From: Candidatus Dadabacteria bacterium UBA1144
GTDB lineage: Bacteria > Desulfobacterota_D > UBA1144
Direction: 5' to 3'
Assembly: GCA_002311855.1 (NCBI GenBank)
Contig: DCAB01000012.1
Span: forward strand, 463,724-527,723
Length of the DNA stretch: 64,000 nt
The translations under genes were made by a program, and so were the position numbers. The notes beneath the pieces were generated by a model. That model searched no databases and was not told where the DNA came from. It worked only from the letters and a program-made list of their open reading frames with translations. Below are positions 47,512-57,311 of the stretch, piece by piece (the stretch's first letter is position 1; each line of letters begins with the position of its first letter).

Positions 47512-48579
47512 TTAATTCTCAGGTATGTAGATTTTAAAATTGCCTCCATTGGCTTCAGGATGAGCCTCGATAAATCCTCCAAATTTATTTATTATCTTCT
47601 GGCTCAGGAATAATCCGATTCCTTGACCATTTTTTTTCGTTGAATAAAAAGGCTGGAAGATTTTGTTAATTTCATCTTCTTTAATACCTTTTCCTGAATC
47701 TTGAATATTAATTTCCAAGAGATTCTTATTGTTCAATTTGAAATCTTTAATTCTTTTGGTTGAGATACGAATTTCTCCTTTTTTTGATATAGAATCATAA
47801 GCATTTTTAACGATATTGAGTAAAACTATTCTGAGTAATTCTTTGTCACATAATATTTCTGCTGATTCGAATTCAAAGGATACAAAAAAAGAAATATTTT
47901 TTCTTGTGGATTCTTTTGAGCAAAGATTGATTACTTCATCTAACAATTTATGGATGTTGACTTTAGTAAAAGTAGCAGGAGAGTGAGGCTGGAGATATTT
48001 AAAAGTGTTAACGAGTTTCGATAGCCTAGTCGCCTCTTTCTCAATAATATTTGCACACTCTTTGATAATTTTCGAAGAGGTCCCTTGTGAATTGATTAGT
48101 TGGGCAGCTCCTTTGATACCGGCTAAAGGATTTTTGATTTCGTGACCAAGACCGTAAAAAAGCTGACTCATTAGTTTTTCTTCTTCTTCAAGTTTCGTTT
48201 TTTTATTTAGAATACTCATACCTTTAAGATTTGAAAACTGTATTAATATATATTCAAGTTCTAGAGGGAACTTTTCAAAATTCAAAATTGGTCTTATATA
48301 AACTGAAAGAATATTTTCTTTTCCTAGTAGATTTCTAACCTTAATTTCATTAATATATTTAGTCTTTTGATCAATTTTTATATTTTTTATTAGATTTACA
48401 ATCTGTTTGTCAAGCAAATTTATATTATTGTTTCTTTTAAGGCGTTGGCTCGAAGCCCCAATTATATTTTCTGCTTCTTGATTCATGAAGATCAAATTTG
48501 ATTCGGCGTCTAATAATATTATTCCTTCCCTAATGTTGTCTAAGATGAGATCTTTGAAATTTATATTTATTTTTTCCAA
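47512..48579 (-). CDS. ntrB: Sensor histidine kinase, NtrB-like
   Basis: Cytoplasmic kinase of 355 residues with no transmembrane helix. An N-terminal PAS domain (about 10-110) is followed by the H-box GLGHEIKNPLAGIKGAAQLI (about 145), which is the NtrB form, and an ATPase domain with NIVKNAYDSI (N box), DSGKGIKED and FYSTKKNGQGIGL. It overlaps hom by 13 bp and precedes ntrC. P-II (glnB in this window) normally controls NtrB activity. Confidence 0.9.
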   Translation of the reverse strand: MEKININFKDLILDNIREGIILLDAESNLIFMNQEAENIIGASSQRLKRNNNINLLDKQIVNLIKNIKIDQKTKYINEIKVRNLLGKENILSVYIRPILNFEKFPLELEYILIQFSNLKGMSILNKKTKLEEEEKLMSQLFYGLGHEIKNPLAGIKGAAQLINSQGTSSKIIKECANIIEKEATRLSKLVNTFKYLQPHSPATFTKVNIHKLLDEVINLCSKESTRKNISFFVSFEFESAEILCDKELLRIVLLNIVKNAYDSISKKGEIRISTKRIKDFKLNNKNLLEINIQDSGKGIKEDEINKIFQPFYSTKKNGQGIGLFLSQKIINKFGGFIEAHPEANGGNFKIYIPEN

Positions 48580-49853
48580 ATAAAATCCTCTATTGGAATT
48601 AACAGTGGATTATTAGCAACAAATTTCAATTTCTTTAACGCACTAAGTGCTTTATTTACAATTTTAAATCTATTTTTCTTGGTCAAAATAATTACAGGAA
48701 CACTTTTAGTTTTATTGTTTTCATTATTTTGAATTATTTTATCAATACTTATCTTATGTTTTCCAAGGATATTTGTTATTTTTCCTAGATTCCCACTTTT
48801 GTCTTCCAATTCTATTCTTAAGTAGAATTTTCTTTCTAAATCATCTATTTTGAAAATGGCTAGTTTTTTGCCTTCATGTACGTCAGATTTGTAACCATCT
48901 CTCGATATTCTGATAATGTCAGATATAACTGCAGATGCTGTGGGAAGCATACCGGCCCCATATCCATAACTCATAAAAGGTCCAAGATTTTTTGAATTTA
49001 TGAGAATTGCATTAAATTCATTATCGACATTAGCTAATGGATTATCTTGCCTTATTAAAGCAGGATGGACCCTGGCATCTATTTTATTTTTAAAAATTCT
49101 ACCTATACCTAGAAGTTTAATTTTATATCCCAAATTTCTAGCACAATCTAGATCATTGGAGGTGATATTGTCAATTCCCTGAGTGAAGATATCTTTTGAT
49201 TTTAAATCTATACCAAAACATTTTTTAGATAAAACAACAACTTTGTGAGCGGTATCTTTTCCGTTTATATCTAGGGTAGAGTTAGCCTCAGCAAAACCAG
49301 CTCTTCGAGCAGCATTCAGAGCGTCTTTAAATTCTATTTTTTTTGACATTGATGACAAAATATAATTACAGGTGCCGTTCATAATTCCTTGGAAAGAAAA
49401 AATTTTATTAATCAAGATTGAATCTTCAATGACTCCAATTACAGGTATCCCCCCACCGACACTTGCTTCATAAGCAATTCTTTTTCCAGACTTATTCAGA
49501 AGACTGTTTATATCTTTGCCACGTTCAGCGAGTAATGCTTTATTTGCTGTTATTAAGTTTTTTCCATTTAGAATTGCATCCTTTAAAACTTTGTATGCTA
49601 TGCTAGTGCCACCAATAAGCTCTATAACAGTATGAATGTCTTTATCTCTAGTAATTTTTTTGAAATCCTTGGTGAATTTTGAATTGGCAATCTTTAGTTT
49701 TCTTTTTGTAGATTCTGATATATCACAACATTTAAGAATGTTGATATCGACGTTATATAATTTTTTTATTTCCGCCTTTCTTTCTTTAAGAATTTTGTAA
49801 ACACCGGACCCGATTGTACCTAAACCAATAATTCCTATATTAACTTTTTTCAT
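48567..49853 (-). CDS. hom: Homoserine dehydrogenase
   Basis: Reduces aspartate semialdehyde to homoserine for threonine, methionine and isoleucine synthesis. The Rossmann start IGLGTIGSGVYKIL, ITANKALLAERG, the catalytic region YEASVGGGIPVIG and GIMNGTCNYIL are clear. A C-terminal ACT domain (about 345-425, YLRIELEDKSGNLGKI) should bind threonine for feedback control. At 428 residues it is the monofunctional type. It leads a hom-ntrB-ntrC run, an uncommon arrangement. Confidence 0.95.
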   Translation of the reverse strand: MKKVNIGIIGLGTIGSGVYKILKERKAEIKKLYNVDINILKCCDISESTKRKLKIANSKFTKDFKKITRDKDIHTVIELIGGTSIAYKVLKDAILNGKNLITANKALLAERGKDINSLLNKSGKRIAYEASVGGGIPVIGVIEDSILINKIFSFQGIMNGTCNYILSSMSKKIEFKDALNAARRAGFAEANSTLDINGKDTAHKVVVLSKKCFGIDLKSKDIFTQGIDNITSNDLDCARNLGYKIKLLGIGRIFKNKIDARVHPALIRQDNPLANVDNEFNAILINSKNLGPFMSYGYGAGMLPTASAVISDIIRISRDGYKSDVHEGKKLAIFKIDDLERKFYLRIELEDKSGNLGKITNILGKHKISIDKIIQNNENNKTKSVPVIILTKKNRFKIVNKALSALKKLKFVANNPLLIPIEDFIWKK

Positions 49854-49921
49854 AGCTCTAAAATTGAAAAAAAACCAAGTTGGATATATTCTAACAAATT
49901 ATATTTCTTTATAAAAGCAAA

Positions 49922-49997
49922 GGGGCCGTAGCTCAGCTGGGAGAGCGCTTGGATGGCATTCAAGAGGTCGAGGGTTCGATCCCCTTCGGCTCCACCA
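49922..49997 (+). tRNA. tRNA-Ala(GGC)
   Basis: A 76-nt cloverleaf including CCA. The acceptor GGGGCCG pairs with CGGCTCC (one G-U), the anticodon loop ATGGCAT carries GGC, and the T-arm is GGGTTCGATCCCC. It is the only complete tRNA gene here that encodes its CCA end. Confidence 0.97.
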
Positions 49998-50008
49998 AAT
50001 CACTTTAT

Positions 50009-50035
50009 AATCTATTAGAGGCTATGCTATAGATT
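50009..50035. terminator. Weak hairpin between tRNA-Ala and aspC
   Basis: AATCTAT / ATAGATT, a 7-bp AT-rich inverted repeat with a 13-nt loop, lies between the convergent tRNA-Ala and aspC. It could end either transcript, but its stability is low. Confidence 0.35.
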
Positions 50036-50051
50036 TACTAGTTAAGTAAAA

Positions 50052-51242
50052 TTATAAAATCGCGAGACTTTCTTTAATTCTTTTCATACCTTCTTTTATA
50101 TCTGACATTGAAGTGGCATAAGAAACTCTTATGTGATTGTCTGAGCCAAATTCCACACCTGGTACTACGGCTACTTTTGCGACGTCAAGCAAGAAGTCGG
50201 ATATTGCTATTGAATTAGTAATTTTCTTTCCTTTATGTTCTTTGCCAAAATAACTTGATATATTTGGAAAAACATAAAATGCACCTTCTGGTAATACACA
50301 GTCAATTCCATTTATTTCATTTAATGCAGAAGTAATATAGTCTCTTCTTTCTTTAAATTCTTTAAGCATGTTTTGAACTGCGTCTTGGGGACCCCTAAAA
50401 GCTTCTATTGCGGCTTTCTGAGATATAGATGTTGGATTAGATGTTGATTGTCCAGATAAATTATTCATGGCAGAGATTACTTCCGAATTACCTGCAGCAT
50501 ATCCTATTCTCCAACCTGTCATAGAATAAGTTTTTGATACACCGTTTACCAATATAGTTTTTTCTTTAACATCACTCCCTAGTTGAGGAAATGATGTGTG
50601 TTTTTCATCTTTATATAAAATCTTATCGTAAATCTCATCAGTTATTATTACTAGGTTGTTTTTTAAGGCAACTTCTGCAAATCCCTCGAGTTCTTGGCGA
50701 TTATATGTAATTCCTGTTGGATTGGCGGGATAATTTAAAACTAAGATTTTTGTTCTGTTAGTAATTGCGGTTTCTATCTGTTTTTTTGAAATTTTAAAGC
50801 CGGATTCCTGTAAACCTTCAAGAATTACAGGTTTGCCACCTGCAATTTTAACTTGTTCCGGATATGAAACCCAATAAGGTGAGGGTATTAAAACTTCATC
50901 ATCATTATCTACCAGAACCTGGAAAAGATTATATAGAACATGTTTGGCCCCTGAACCAACTAGAATTTCATTTTTTTTGTATTCCAGATTGTAATCAAGT
51001 TTTGTTCTTTTGATTATAGCCTCTTTGAGCTCGTTGGTTCCACCAGCAGCTGTGTATTTGGTGAATCCTAAATCAATTGATTCTTTTGCATATTCTTTAA
51101 TATTATCTGGAGTATCAAAATCTGGTTCTCCGGCACCAAAACCGATGACATCTATTCCCTGAGCTTTTAACTCCTTAGCTTTAGCCGTAATAGCTAAAGT
51201 GGCAGATGGTTTTAAAGTTTTGGCCAATTTCGAGAGCTTCAT
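50052..51242 (-). CDS. aspC: Aspartate aminotransferase (class I)
   Basis: PLP-dependent transaminase interconverting aspartate and glutamate. The PLP Lys lies in NGVSKTYSMTGWRIGY (about 237). FGAGEPDFDTP at the N-terminus, NYPANPTG and the substrate-binding Arg in NHIRVSYA are typical of the I-gamma subgroup. At 396 residues it is normal. It is the last gene of pepF-rsmD-coaD-aspC, 2 bp after coaD. Prephenate transamination is possible in this subgroup. Confidence 0.93.
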   Translation of the reverse strand: MKLSKLAKTLKPSATLAITAKAKELKAQGIDVIGFGAGEPDFDTPDNIKEYAKESIDLGFTKYTAAGGTNELKEAIIKRTKLDYNLEYKKNEILVGSGAKHVLYNLFQVLVDNDDEVLIPSPYWVSYPEQVKIAGGKPVILEGLQESGFKISKKQIETAITNRTKILVLNYPANPTGITYNRQELEGFAEVALKNNLVIITDEIYDKILYKDEKHTSFPQLGSDVKEKTILVNGVSKTYSMTGWRIGYAAGNSEVISAMNNLSGQSTSNPTSISQKAAIEAFRGPQDAVQNMLKEFKERRDYITSALNEINGIDCVLPEGAFYVFPNISSYFGKEHKGKKITNSIAISDFLLDVAKVAVVPGVEFGSDNHIRVSYATSMSDIKEGMKRIKESLAIL

Positions 51243-51244
51243 TG

Positions 51245-51733
51245 TTATACTTTTTTCTTTAATTTCTTTTTTAATTCGTTTTCTACAATCTTAGGAATAA
51301 AAGCCTTGGCAACCCCACCTAATTTGATTATATCTTTAATCAGTGATGAGCTAATATGTGAATAATTTGCATCCGAGACCATAAAAATTGTCTCAATCTC
51401 TGGATCAAGTATATTATTTGATCTTGCCATTTGTAGTTCATACTCAAAATCCTGCACCGTTCTCATACCTCTTAAAATTGTCTTAATTCTTTTCTTTTTT
51501 GCATAATGAACAAGTAAACCTTCAAATCTATCGACCTTAATTTTTTTATTCTTTTTAAATACCTCTTTTATTGTCCGGATGCGTTCGTCGATATCTAGAA
51601 TCGAATTTTTATTTGAGTTTACAGCAACGGCAATCACAACTTCATCAAAACATTTTGTTGCACGATTGATAATATTAACGTGGCCATTTGTTAGTGGATC
51701 AAAACTTCCAGGGTAAATTACAAATCTTTTCAT
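51245..51733 (-). CDS. coaD: Phosphopantetheine adenylyltransferase
   Basis: Adds AMP to 4'-phosphopantetheine in CoA synthesis. The nucleotidylyltransferase motif YPGSFDPLTNGHVNII is at the N-terminus, LRGMRTVQDFEYELQMA in the middle and ISSSLIKDI near the C-terminus. At 162 residues it is normal. It lies 1 bp after rsmD, the frequent rsmD-coaD pairing of bacteria. Confidence 0.96.
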   Translation of the reverse strand: MKRFVIYPGSFDPLTNGHVNIINRATKCFDEVVIAVAVNSNKNSILDIDERIRTIKEVFKKNKKIKVDRFEGLLVHYAKKKRIKTILRGMRTVQDFEYELQMARSNNILDPEIETIFMVSDANYSHISSSLIKDIIKLGGVAKAFIPKIVENELKKKLKKKV

Positions 51734-51734
51734 T

Positions 51735-52280
51735 TTAATTGGACCAACAAAAAGTTATACATTTATCTTTATATTCTTTTACCCTACAGAATTTTACATC
51801 AATTTTAATTTTTTCTTTTCTTGGATGTTCGCAAACCACTATTCCATCGCTAACTAACAATTTCAACGCATTTCTAATGATACCATTAACTGTTTTCTCA
51901 TCAAAATATGAGTAGGGAGGATCCATAAGGATTAGATCGAATTTTTTGTTTTGCTTTGCGAATTCTCTTAGCGCGATGGAAGAATCCTTTTTTATAACTG
52001 TTGATCTAGCTTCAAATTCACATTTCTTTAAATTTGCCTTGATGCATTTAATTGATGAGGGATTATTGTCTATAAATGTAGCGTATTTTGCGGCCATGCT
52101 AAGGGCTTCAATACCTAATGCTCCACTACCAGCGAATACATCTAGAACGTTTAGATTTGTTACGGGAGGAAGAATATCAAATATCATCTTTCTGACTTTA
52201 CTGGTATTTGGGCGAACTGATCCACCAAGCGGAACTTTTAACTTGAACCCTCTTTTTGAACCACTGGATACTCTTAACAT
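51735..52280 (-). CDS. rsmD: 16S rRNA (guanine-966-N2)-methyltransferase
   Basis: SAM-dependent methyltransferase acting on G966 of 16S rRNA. The N-terminal SGSKRGFKLKVP and RPNTSKVRKMIFDIL are typical. The SAM site is VLDVFAGSGALGIEALS, and the catalytic motif is LILMDPPYSYFD (about 124). At 181 residues it is normal. It sits 5 bp after pepF and 1 bp before coaD. Confidence 0.95.
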   Translation of the reverse strand: MLRVSSGSKRGFKLKVPLGGSVRPNTSKVRKMIFDILPPVTNLNVLDVFAGSGALGIEALSMAAKYATFIDNNPSSIKCIKANLKKCEFEARSTVIKKDSSIALREFAKQNKKFDLILMDPPYSYFDEKTVNGIIRNALKLLVSDGIVVCEHPRKEKIKIDVKFCRVKEYKDKCITFCWSN

Positions 52281-52285
52281 ATAAT

Positions 52286-54061
52286 TTAAACCATCTTTTT
52301 TGAGAATAAATTCTCGGCTTCTTTTAATAAATTTCTCATTAAATACATACTACTTTCCCAAAAATCATCTTTGCTTATATCTATCCCCACTTTTTTTACG
52401 AGACTTTCTGGAGATTCTGTACTACCAGAGGAGAGTAGAGATATATATTTATTGACAAAGTTTGTTCTCCCTTCGTCGTACTTAGCAAATAATCCATGAA
52501 CTAATAGCTCTCCAAATGCATATGAGTAACAGTAGAATGGTGAATGGATAAAGTGCGGAATGTACATCCACCAACATCTGTAAAGATTTGTAATTTTTAT
52601 TGAGTTGCCAAACATTTTTTTATTAACCTTGGTCCATATTAAATCAAATTCGGCTGATAATAATTCCCCACTATTTTTTCTTTTCTCATGTATTTCTAAT
52701 TCGAAATTTGTCATTACAATTTGTCTGAAAACTGTTGCAAAAATATCTTCGAGTTTAGAGCAAATTATATATAGCTTTTCTTCTTTCTTTTTTTCCTCAG
52801 AAAGTAATTTATTGAAAACAAGCATCTCAGCAAATACACTTGCAGTTTCCGCAGTTGTCAAGGGAGTGTTTTGTTGAAAATAGCCATTCTTTCTTGAAAG
52901 ATATTGATGAATTCCGTGACCTAGTTCATGGGCAAGAGTCATGACATCTCTAATTTTTCCTGTGAAATTTATCAGTACATATGGATGAACCGAAGGAACA
53001 CAAGGATGACTAAAAGCCCCACTTCTTTTACCGTTCCTCAAGGAGTAGTCTATCCAATTATTTTTAAAAAAGAGACGTGCAATTTTACCAAATTTAGGTG
53101 AAAATTCATCAAAAGATTTTAGAACAATTTTTTCAGCATCGTTGAAAGAATATTTCTTTGATGACTGGCTCAAGGGAGCATATCTATCATAATCTTTAAA
53201 GTCCTTTATCTTCAATATCTTACTTTTTAATTTGTAGTATCTTTGTACTATAAAATTGTATTTATTGCATGTAGCCATTAAGGCGCCAACTGTTTTATCG
53301 GATATTTCGTTTGATAGGTTTCTTGACTGAATAGGTTTTTTATAACCTCGTATATCATTGAGAATTTTTGAATCACTAAGAATTTGATTAAATATGAATG
53401 TCAAAAGTTTTCTTTCGGATTGCAATCCTTCTGTTAAAGATTGCGCGGCTTTAAATCTCACAGGTCTTTTCGTATCATATAATAAAGCGAGTATTTGAGT
53501 TTCGGTAAGAGTTTTTTTCTTTTTGTTTATTCTTATATCGAAATACATATTATTAAGTGTTTCATCAAATAATCTGTTGAATGCTTTTGAAGAAGTAAGT
53601 GATTTTTGATCGAGAATTCTTTCTTCGGGTTCACTAAGGACGAATTCTTTATATTTCCTCTCAGATTTGAGTAAATGGGAATAGTCTTTTAGGATGGGAG
53701 AGGAATATATCCTCTTTGCATTTTTATCTTTTATTTTATTCCAATCAAGAAAGAAAAAAATTAAATTCTTTCTAACAGACGATATTTTTTCACTTGTTGC
53801 TTGATAAAATTTAGATATTTTTTCGTTGTTTGTATCTGTGGCAAATAATAGCGAAGAATAAGATGAAAGTTTTCCAAGACCTTCATATATTTTCTCTAAC
53901 TCCTTTATTGCTTTCAGGATTAACTTGGGGGATACATTGTCATTAATCTTTTTTCTATATTTTTGATTAAATTTGATAGCTGATTTTTCAAGTTTAGCAA
54001 AATCGATCTTGATCTGCTTAGAACCGGTTCCAGTATATAGATCTTTTAAATTCCATTCCAT
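52286..54061 (-). CDS. pepF: Oligoendopeptidase F family metallopeptidase
   Basis: Cytoplasmic M3-family zinc peptidase of oligopeptides, 591 residues. The zinc motif HExxH is in LAHELGHGIHQYL, with the third ligand Glu in TTAETASVFAEML. ATG 54061 (MEWNLKDLYTG) matches the family N-terminus and follows AAAGG; the TTG at 54094 adds 11 residues that do not belong. It leads pepF-rsmD-coaD-aspC and lies 59 bp after recF. Confidence 0.92.
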   Translation of the reverse strand: MEWNLKDLYTGTGSKQIKIDFAKLEKSAIKFNQKYRKKINDNVSPKLILKAIKELEKIYEGLGKLSSYSSLLFATDTNNEKISKFYQATSEKISSVRKNLIFFFLDWNKIKDKNAKRIYSSPILKDYSHLLKSERKYKEFVLSEPEERILDQKSLTSSKAFNRLFDETLNNMYFDIRINKKKKTLTETQILALLYDTKRPVRFKAAQSLTEGLQSERKLLTFIFNQILSDSKILNDIRGYKKPIQSRNLSNEISDKTVGALMATCNKYNFIVQRYYKLKSKILKIKDFKDYDRYAPLSQSSKKYSFNDAEKIVLKSFDEFSPKFGKIARLFFKNNWIDYSLRNGKRSGAFSHPCVPSVHPYVLINFTGKIRDVMTLAHELGHGIHQYLSRKNGYFQQNTPLTTAETASVFAEMLVFNKLLSEEKKKEEKLYIICSKLEDIFATVFRQIVMTNFELEIHEKRKNSGELLSAEFDLIWTKVNKKMFGNSIKITNLYRCWWMYIPHFIHSPFYCYSYAFGELLVHGLFAKYDEGRTNFVNKYISLLSSGSTESPESLVKKVGIDISKDDFWESSMYLMRNLLKEAENLFSKKMV

Positions 54062-54120
54062 TTTATATACCTTTGTTTTTTTTATTGTAACCAAATTAAA
54101 TCTTTGGGTATAGAATTAAT

Positions 54121-55194
54121 TTAACTTATTTTTTTGCAATCTCCATTGGTGACTAGAAATAGAACATGGTCCCTCATCTTTAGGTCCAATAATTGTTTAT
54201 TGCTTGCAGTTATGAAACATTGAGTATTAATTTTGGCTAAAAAATTATAGAAAAACTTCAATCTTTTTTCGTCAAATTCACTTCCAATTTCATCGACAAG
54301 TACTAGAGGGAATCTATCTTCCAATTTCTTTAACATTAATATTTCTGATATTTTAATCGCTAGTGCTATTGTTTTTTTTTCTCCTTCAGAACCAAAATTA
54401 AAAACATCAATTTTATCTGCCAGGAAGGTAATTTTGTCTTTATGGGAACCAATTGAACTATGTCCTAATATCTTATCATGTCCTCTATTTTGTTTTAATT
54501 TTTTTTTCAATTTGGTAATTTCCAGTGAGTCGCTAACAAAATCAAGATTAATGGAAATATTTTTATCTAATTTTTTGATAATCTGATTTGTAAGATTTAC
54601 AATTCTTGATATCCACAGCCTTCGATTTAGTGAAACTTTGTTCGATAATCTTATTAGTCTATCATCGATAAAATCTAGAACTTCGTCGTTCCTAGTTGTT
54701 CTTAAAATTTCATTTCTTCTTTGAATCTCTCTAGAATAATTATTTATTAATACTCTATATTCATTACTAAAATTTGAAACAATGGAATCTAGGCAATCGC
54801 GCCTAGGCTTGGAAGATCTTCCCAAATTATAACTTAAGTCTTTATCGAACATGACTGTAGATACAATCTTCTTAATTTCTTTTCTACTGTTAACTTGTTT
54901 ATCATTAAGCTCCAACTTCTTTTTGTTATCGATAATTGAGAATTTTATATAATTTGTCCTAAATTCGTCAGAAAACTCTCCACTTATTTCGAGAAATTTT
55001 TGATTAAATTTTATTAAATCATCAAATTTTGAATTCCTAAAGGTTCTTCCATTAATTAGTGTCCATATAGCTTCAAGAAGATTTGTTTTTCCTTGGCCAT
55101 TATTGCCTAAAAAGATGTTGATCCTGGAATTAAGGTTGAATCTTGTTTCTGAATAATTCCTAAAATTCTTAAGAAAAATAGAGTCTAATTTCAT
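54121..55194 (-). CDS. recF: DNA replication and repair protein RecF
   Basis: ABC-type ATPase that helps load RecA at gaps. The start LDSIFLKNFRNYSETRF and Walker A FLGNNGQGKTNLLEAIW (about 30-36) are diagnostic. The signature region EGEKKTIALAIKI and Walker B LVLVDEIGSEFD are near the C-terminus. At 357 residues it is normal. It is not beside dnaA, dnaN or gyrB, the usual oriC neighbourhood, so this locus gives no evidence for a replication origin. Confidence 0.94.
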   Translation of the reverse strand: MKLDSIFLKNFRNYSETRFNLNSRINIFLGNNGQGKTNLLEAIWTLINGRTFRNSKFDDLIKFNQKFLEISGEFSDEFRTNYIKFSIIDNKKKLELNDKQVNSRKEIKKIVSTVMFDKDLSYNLGRSSKPRRDCLDSIVSNFSNEYRVLINNYSREIQRRNEILRTTRNDEVLDFIDDRLIRLSNKVSLNRRLWISRIVNLTNQIIKKLDKNISINLDFVSDSLEITKLKKKLKQNRGHDKILGHSSIGSHKDKITFLADKIDVFNFGSEGEKKTIALAIKISEILMLKKLEDRFPLVLVDEIGSEFDEKRLKFFYNFLAKINTQCFITASNKQLLDLKMRDHVLFLVTNGDCKKIS

Positions 55195-55259
55195 TTTCTT
55201 TTACAAATTATATTAATGGCTTGAAGTATTATAACCCATTGGTAATCTAATTAAATACA

Positions 55260-57311
55260 ATGATTGATTTGAAAATCCAAAATTTAAGCGTTAAAGATGC
55301 AGGAAAAGGTTTTGCTAGGATTTCTAGTGCCAAGATGTCTGAATTAGATATAGAACCCCTAGATATTGTCGAAATTTGTGGTCAAAGAAAATCAGCTATT
55401 AAAATTATGCCAATGCATTCTGATGCCAATGATGATCTTGATACAATTAAAATTGATGGAATAACAAGACAAAATATTCAATCAACAATTAATGACAAGG
55501 TAACTTTAAAAAAAATTAAATTACGGACTACAAGCAAAATCGTTCTTGCACCTCTTAACTTAAAGTCCTTACTTTTTCTGAATGATACAAAGATTTTATT
55601 AACTAAAATTGATGGCCATGTAGTAACATCGGGAGATAAATTAGTTGTTAGACTTCCAGGTGCTAGATCGGAAGAATTCAAAGTCCTTTTAACAAGTCCG
55701 TCCTCATCCTCCGTAATAAGCTCTAAGACGAAAATTGAAATCAAGAGGGTTAATAGTACCAAATCAAATAAAAAGATTACGACTTATGATGATATTGGTG
55801 GATTAAAAGGTCAATTGAAAAACGTTAAAGATTTGGTCGAGCTACCTTTGAAGCACCCTGAAATTTTTTCAAGATTAGGTATAGAACCACCCAGAGGTAT
55901 ATTGTTGGTAGGCCCTCCAGGGACTGGGAAAACACTTCTGGCTAGGGCAATAGCACAAGAATGTGGAGTCAATTTCAAGCTAGTTAATGGTCCTGAAATA
56001 ATAAGAAAATTCTATGGTGAAAGTGAAGCACTATTAAGAGATATTTTCCAAAATGCTTCTGAGAATCAACCGTCAATAATTTTTATAGACGAAATAGATG
56101 CCCTTGCACCAAAAAGAGATAAAGTGCATGGGGAAGTCGAAAAAAGAATAGTCGGACAACTTCTAGCTTTGATGGATGGTTTACGAGATAGAGGGAAGGT
56201 CATAGTTCTTGCGGCTACAAATATGCCTAACTTGATAGATTCCGCATTGAGAAGACCAGGTAGATTTGATAAAGAAATCGTTCTGGACCCACCGAATTCC
56301 TTCGGAAGGAGAGAGATACTTGAAATTCATACTCGAGGAATGCCTCTAAATGACAATGTAGATTTAGACTCAATCGCAAATATTACTTCAGGTTTTGTTG
56401 GTGCTGATATAGAGATGCTATGTAAAGATGCTGCTCTCGTTTCAATACAAGAAATAACCAAAAAAGATCAGATAGATTATGAGATTCTAGATTCTATTAC
56501 GGTTTCAAATGAAGATTTTATGGAAGCACTTAAAAATATACAACCATCAGCAATTAGAGAAATCTTTGTCGAGATACCCAAAGTAACATGGAACGAAATA
56601 GGAGGCTTAGTTGAAGTTAAAAAAACTCTTGAGAAAGTTGTCATCGATTCGATTAAAAACAATAAGAATGATGTAAGGATGCCTAAGGGAATTATGCTAT
56701 ATGGTCCTCCGGGTACTGGAAAAACAATGCTTGCAAAAGCTCTGGCTAATATAAGTGGGATGAATTTTATTTCGGTAAAAGGATCAGAGATTATATCAAA
56801 ATATCTTGGAGAGTCTGAGCAGCTTATAAGAGATTTTTTTCAGAAAGCTAAGCAAGTATCACCATCTATTCTTTTTTTTGATGAAATTGACTCAATTTGT
56901 TCTAGTAACTTCGAAAAAGATTCCACATTTACAACAAATCATAGAATACTGAGTCAGTTTTTACTTGAAATTGATGGATTTACAGATTTAGGTAATGTGA
57001 TTGTGCTAGCGGCAACTAACAAAATTAATTCAATTGATAAATCTTTATTGAGGTCCGGACGATTCGACCTTCTCTTAGAAACGAAAAACCCTGAAATTCA
57101 TGAATTAAAAGAAATTTTAGAAATAAAAAAAGATTTGAAACACATTGAATTTAATTTCGATGCATCTTTAGATGATTTAATTAAAGATTTTAATGGAGCC
57201 GATATTGATACAATGCTTAATCTTGCAGCTCAATTTAGTGAAGGTGAGACTTTAGATTATAGTTATATAGAGAGATCTATTAATGAAATTAAAAAAAGAA
57301 AGACTATTTAA
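55260..57311 (+). CDS. Cdc48/VCP-like double AAA+ ATPase
   Basis: Protein unfoldase of 683 residues with the full archaeal-style layout. An N-domain with double-psi barrel (about 1-170, starting LKIQNLSVKDAGKG) is followed by D1 with Walker A GPPGTGKT and Walker B IIFIDEIDA, and D2 with GPPGTGKT and ILFFDEIDS. Both second-region-of-homology arginines are present (RRPGRFDKE, RSGRFDLL). Pore loops KFYGESE and KYLGESE carry aromatics. It is a little shorter than archaeal VAT (about 745). Such proteins occur in only some bacteria. Its end overlaps the DUF1460 gene by 29 bp. Confidence 0.92.
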   Translation: MIDLKIQNLSVKDAGKGFARISSAKMSELDIEPLDIVEICGQRKSAIKIMPMHSDANDDLDTIKIDGITRQNIQSTINDKVTLKKIKLRTTSKIVLAPLNLKSLLFLNDTKILLTKIDGHVVTSGDKLVVRLPGARSEEFKVLLTSPSSSSVISSKTKIEIKRVNSTKSNKKITTYDDIGGLKGQLKNVKDLVELPLKHPEIFSRLGIEPPRGILLVGPPGTGKTLLARAIAQECGVNFKLVNGPEIIRKFYGESEALLRDIFQNASENQPSIIFIDEIDALAPKRDKVHGEVEKRIVGQLLALMDGLRDRGKVIVLAATNMPNLIDSALRRPGRFDKEIVLDPPNSFGRREILEIHTRGMPLNDNVDLDSIANITSGFVGADIEMLCKDAALVSIQEITKKDQIDYEILDSITVSNEDFMEALKNIQPSAIREIFVEIPKVTWNEIGGLVEVKKTLEKVVIDSIKNNKNDVRMPKGIMLYGPPGTGKTMLAKALANISGMNFISVKGSEIISKYLGESEQLIRDFFQKAKQVSPSILFFDEIDSICSSNFEKDSTFTTNHRILSQFLLEIDGFTDLGNVIVLAATNKINSIDKSLLRSGRFDLLLETKNPEIHELKEILEIKKDLKHIEFNFDASLDDLIKDFNGADIDTMLNLAAQFSEGETLDYSYIERSINEIKKRKTI

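Noticed and set aside
54121..55260. Replication origin near recF
   Set aside because: dnaA, dnaN and gyrB are absent and no DnaA-box cluster was seen in the 65-bp gap.
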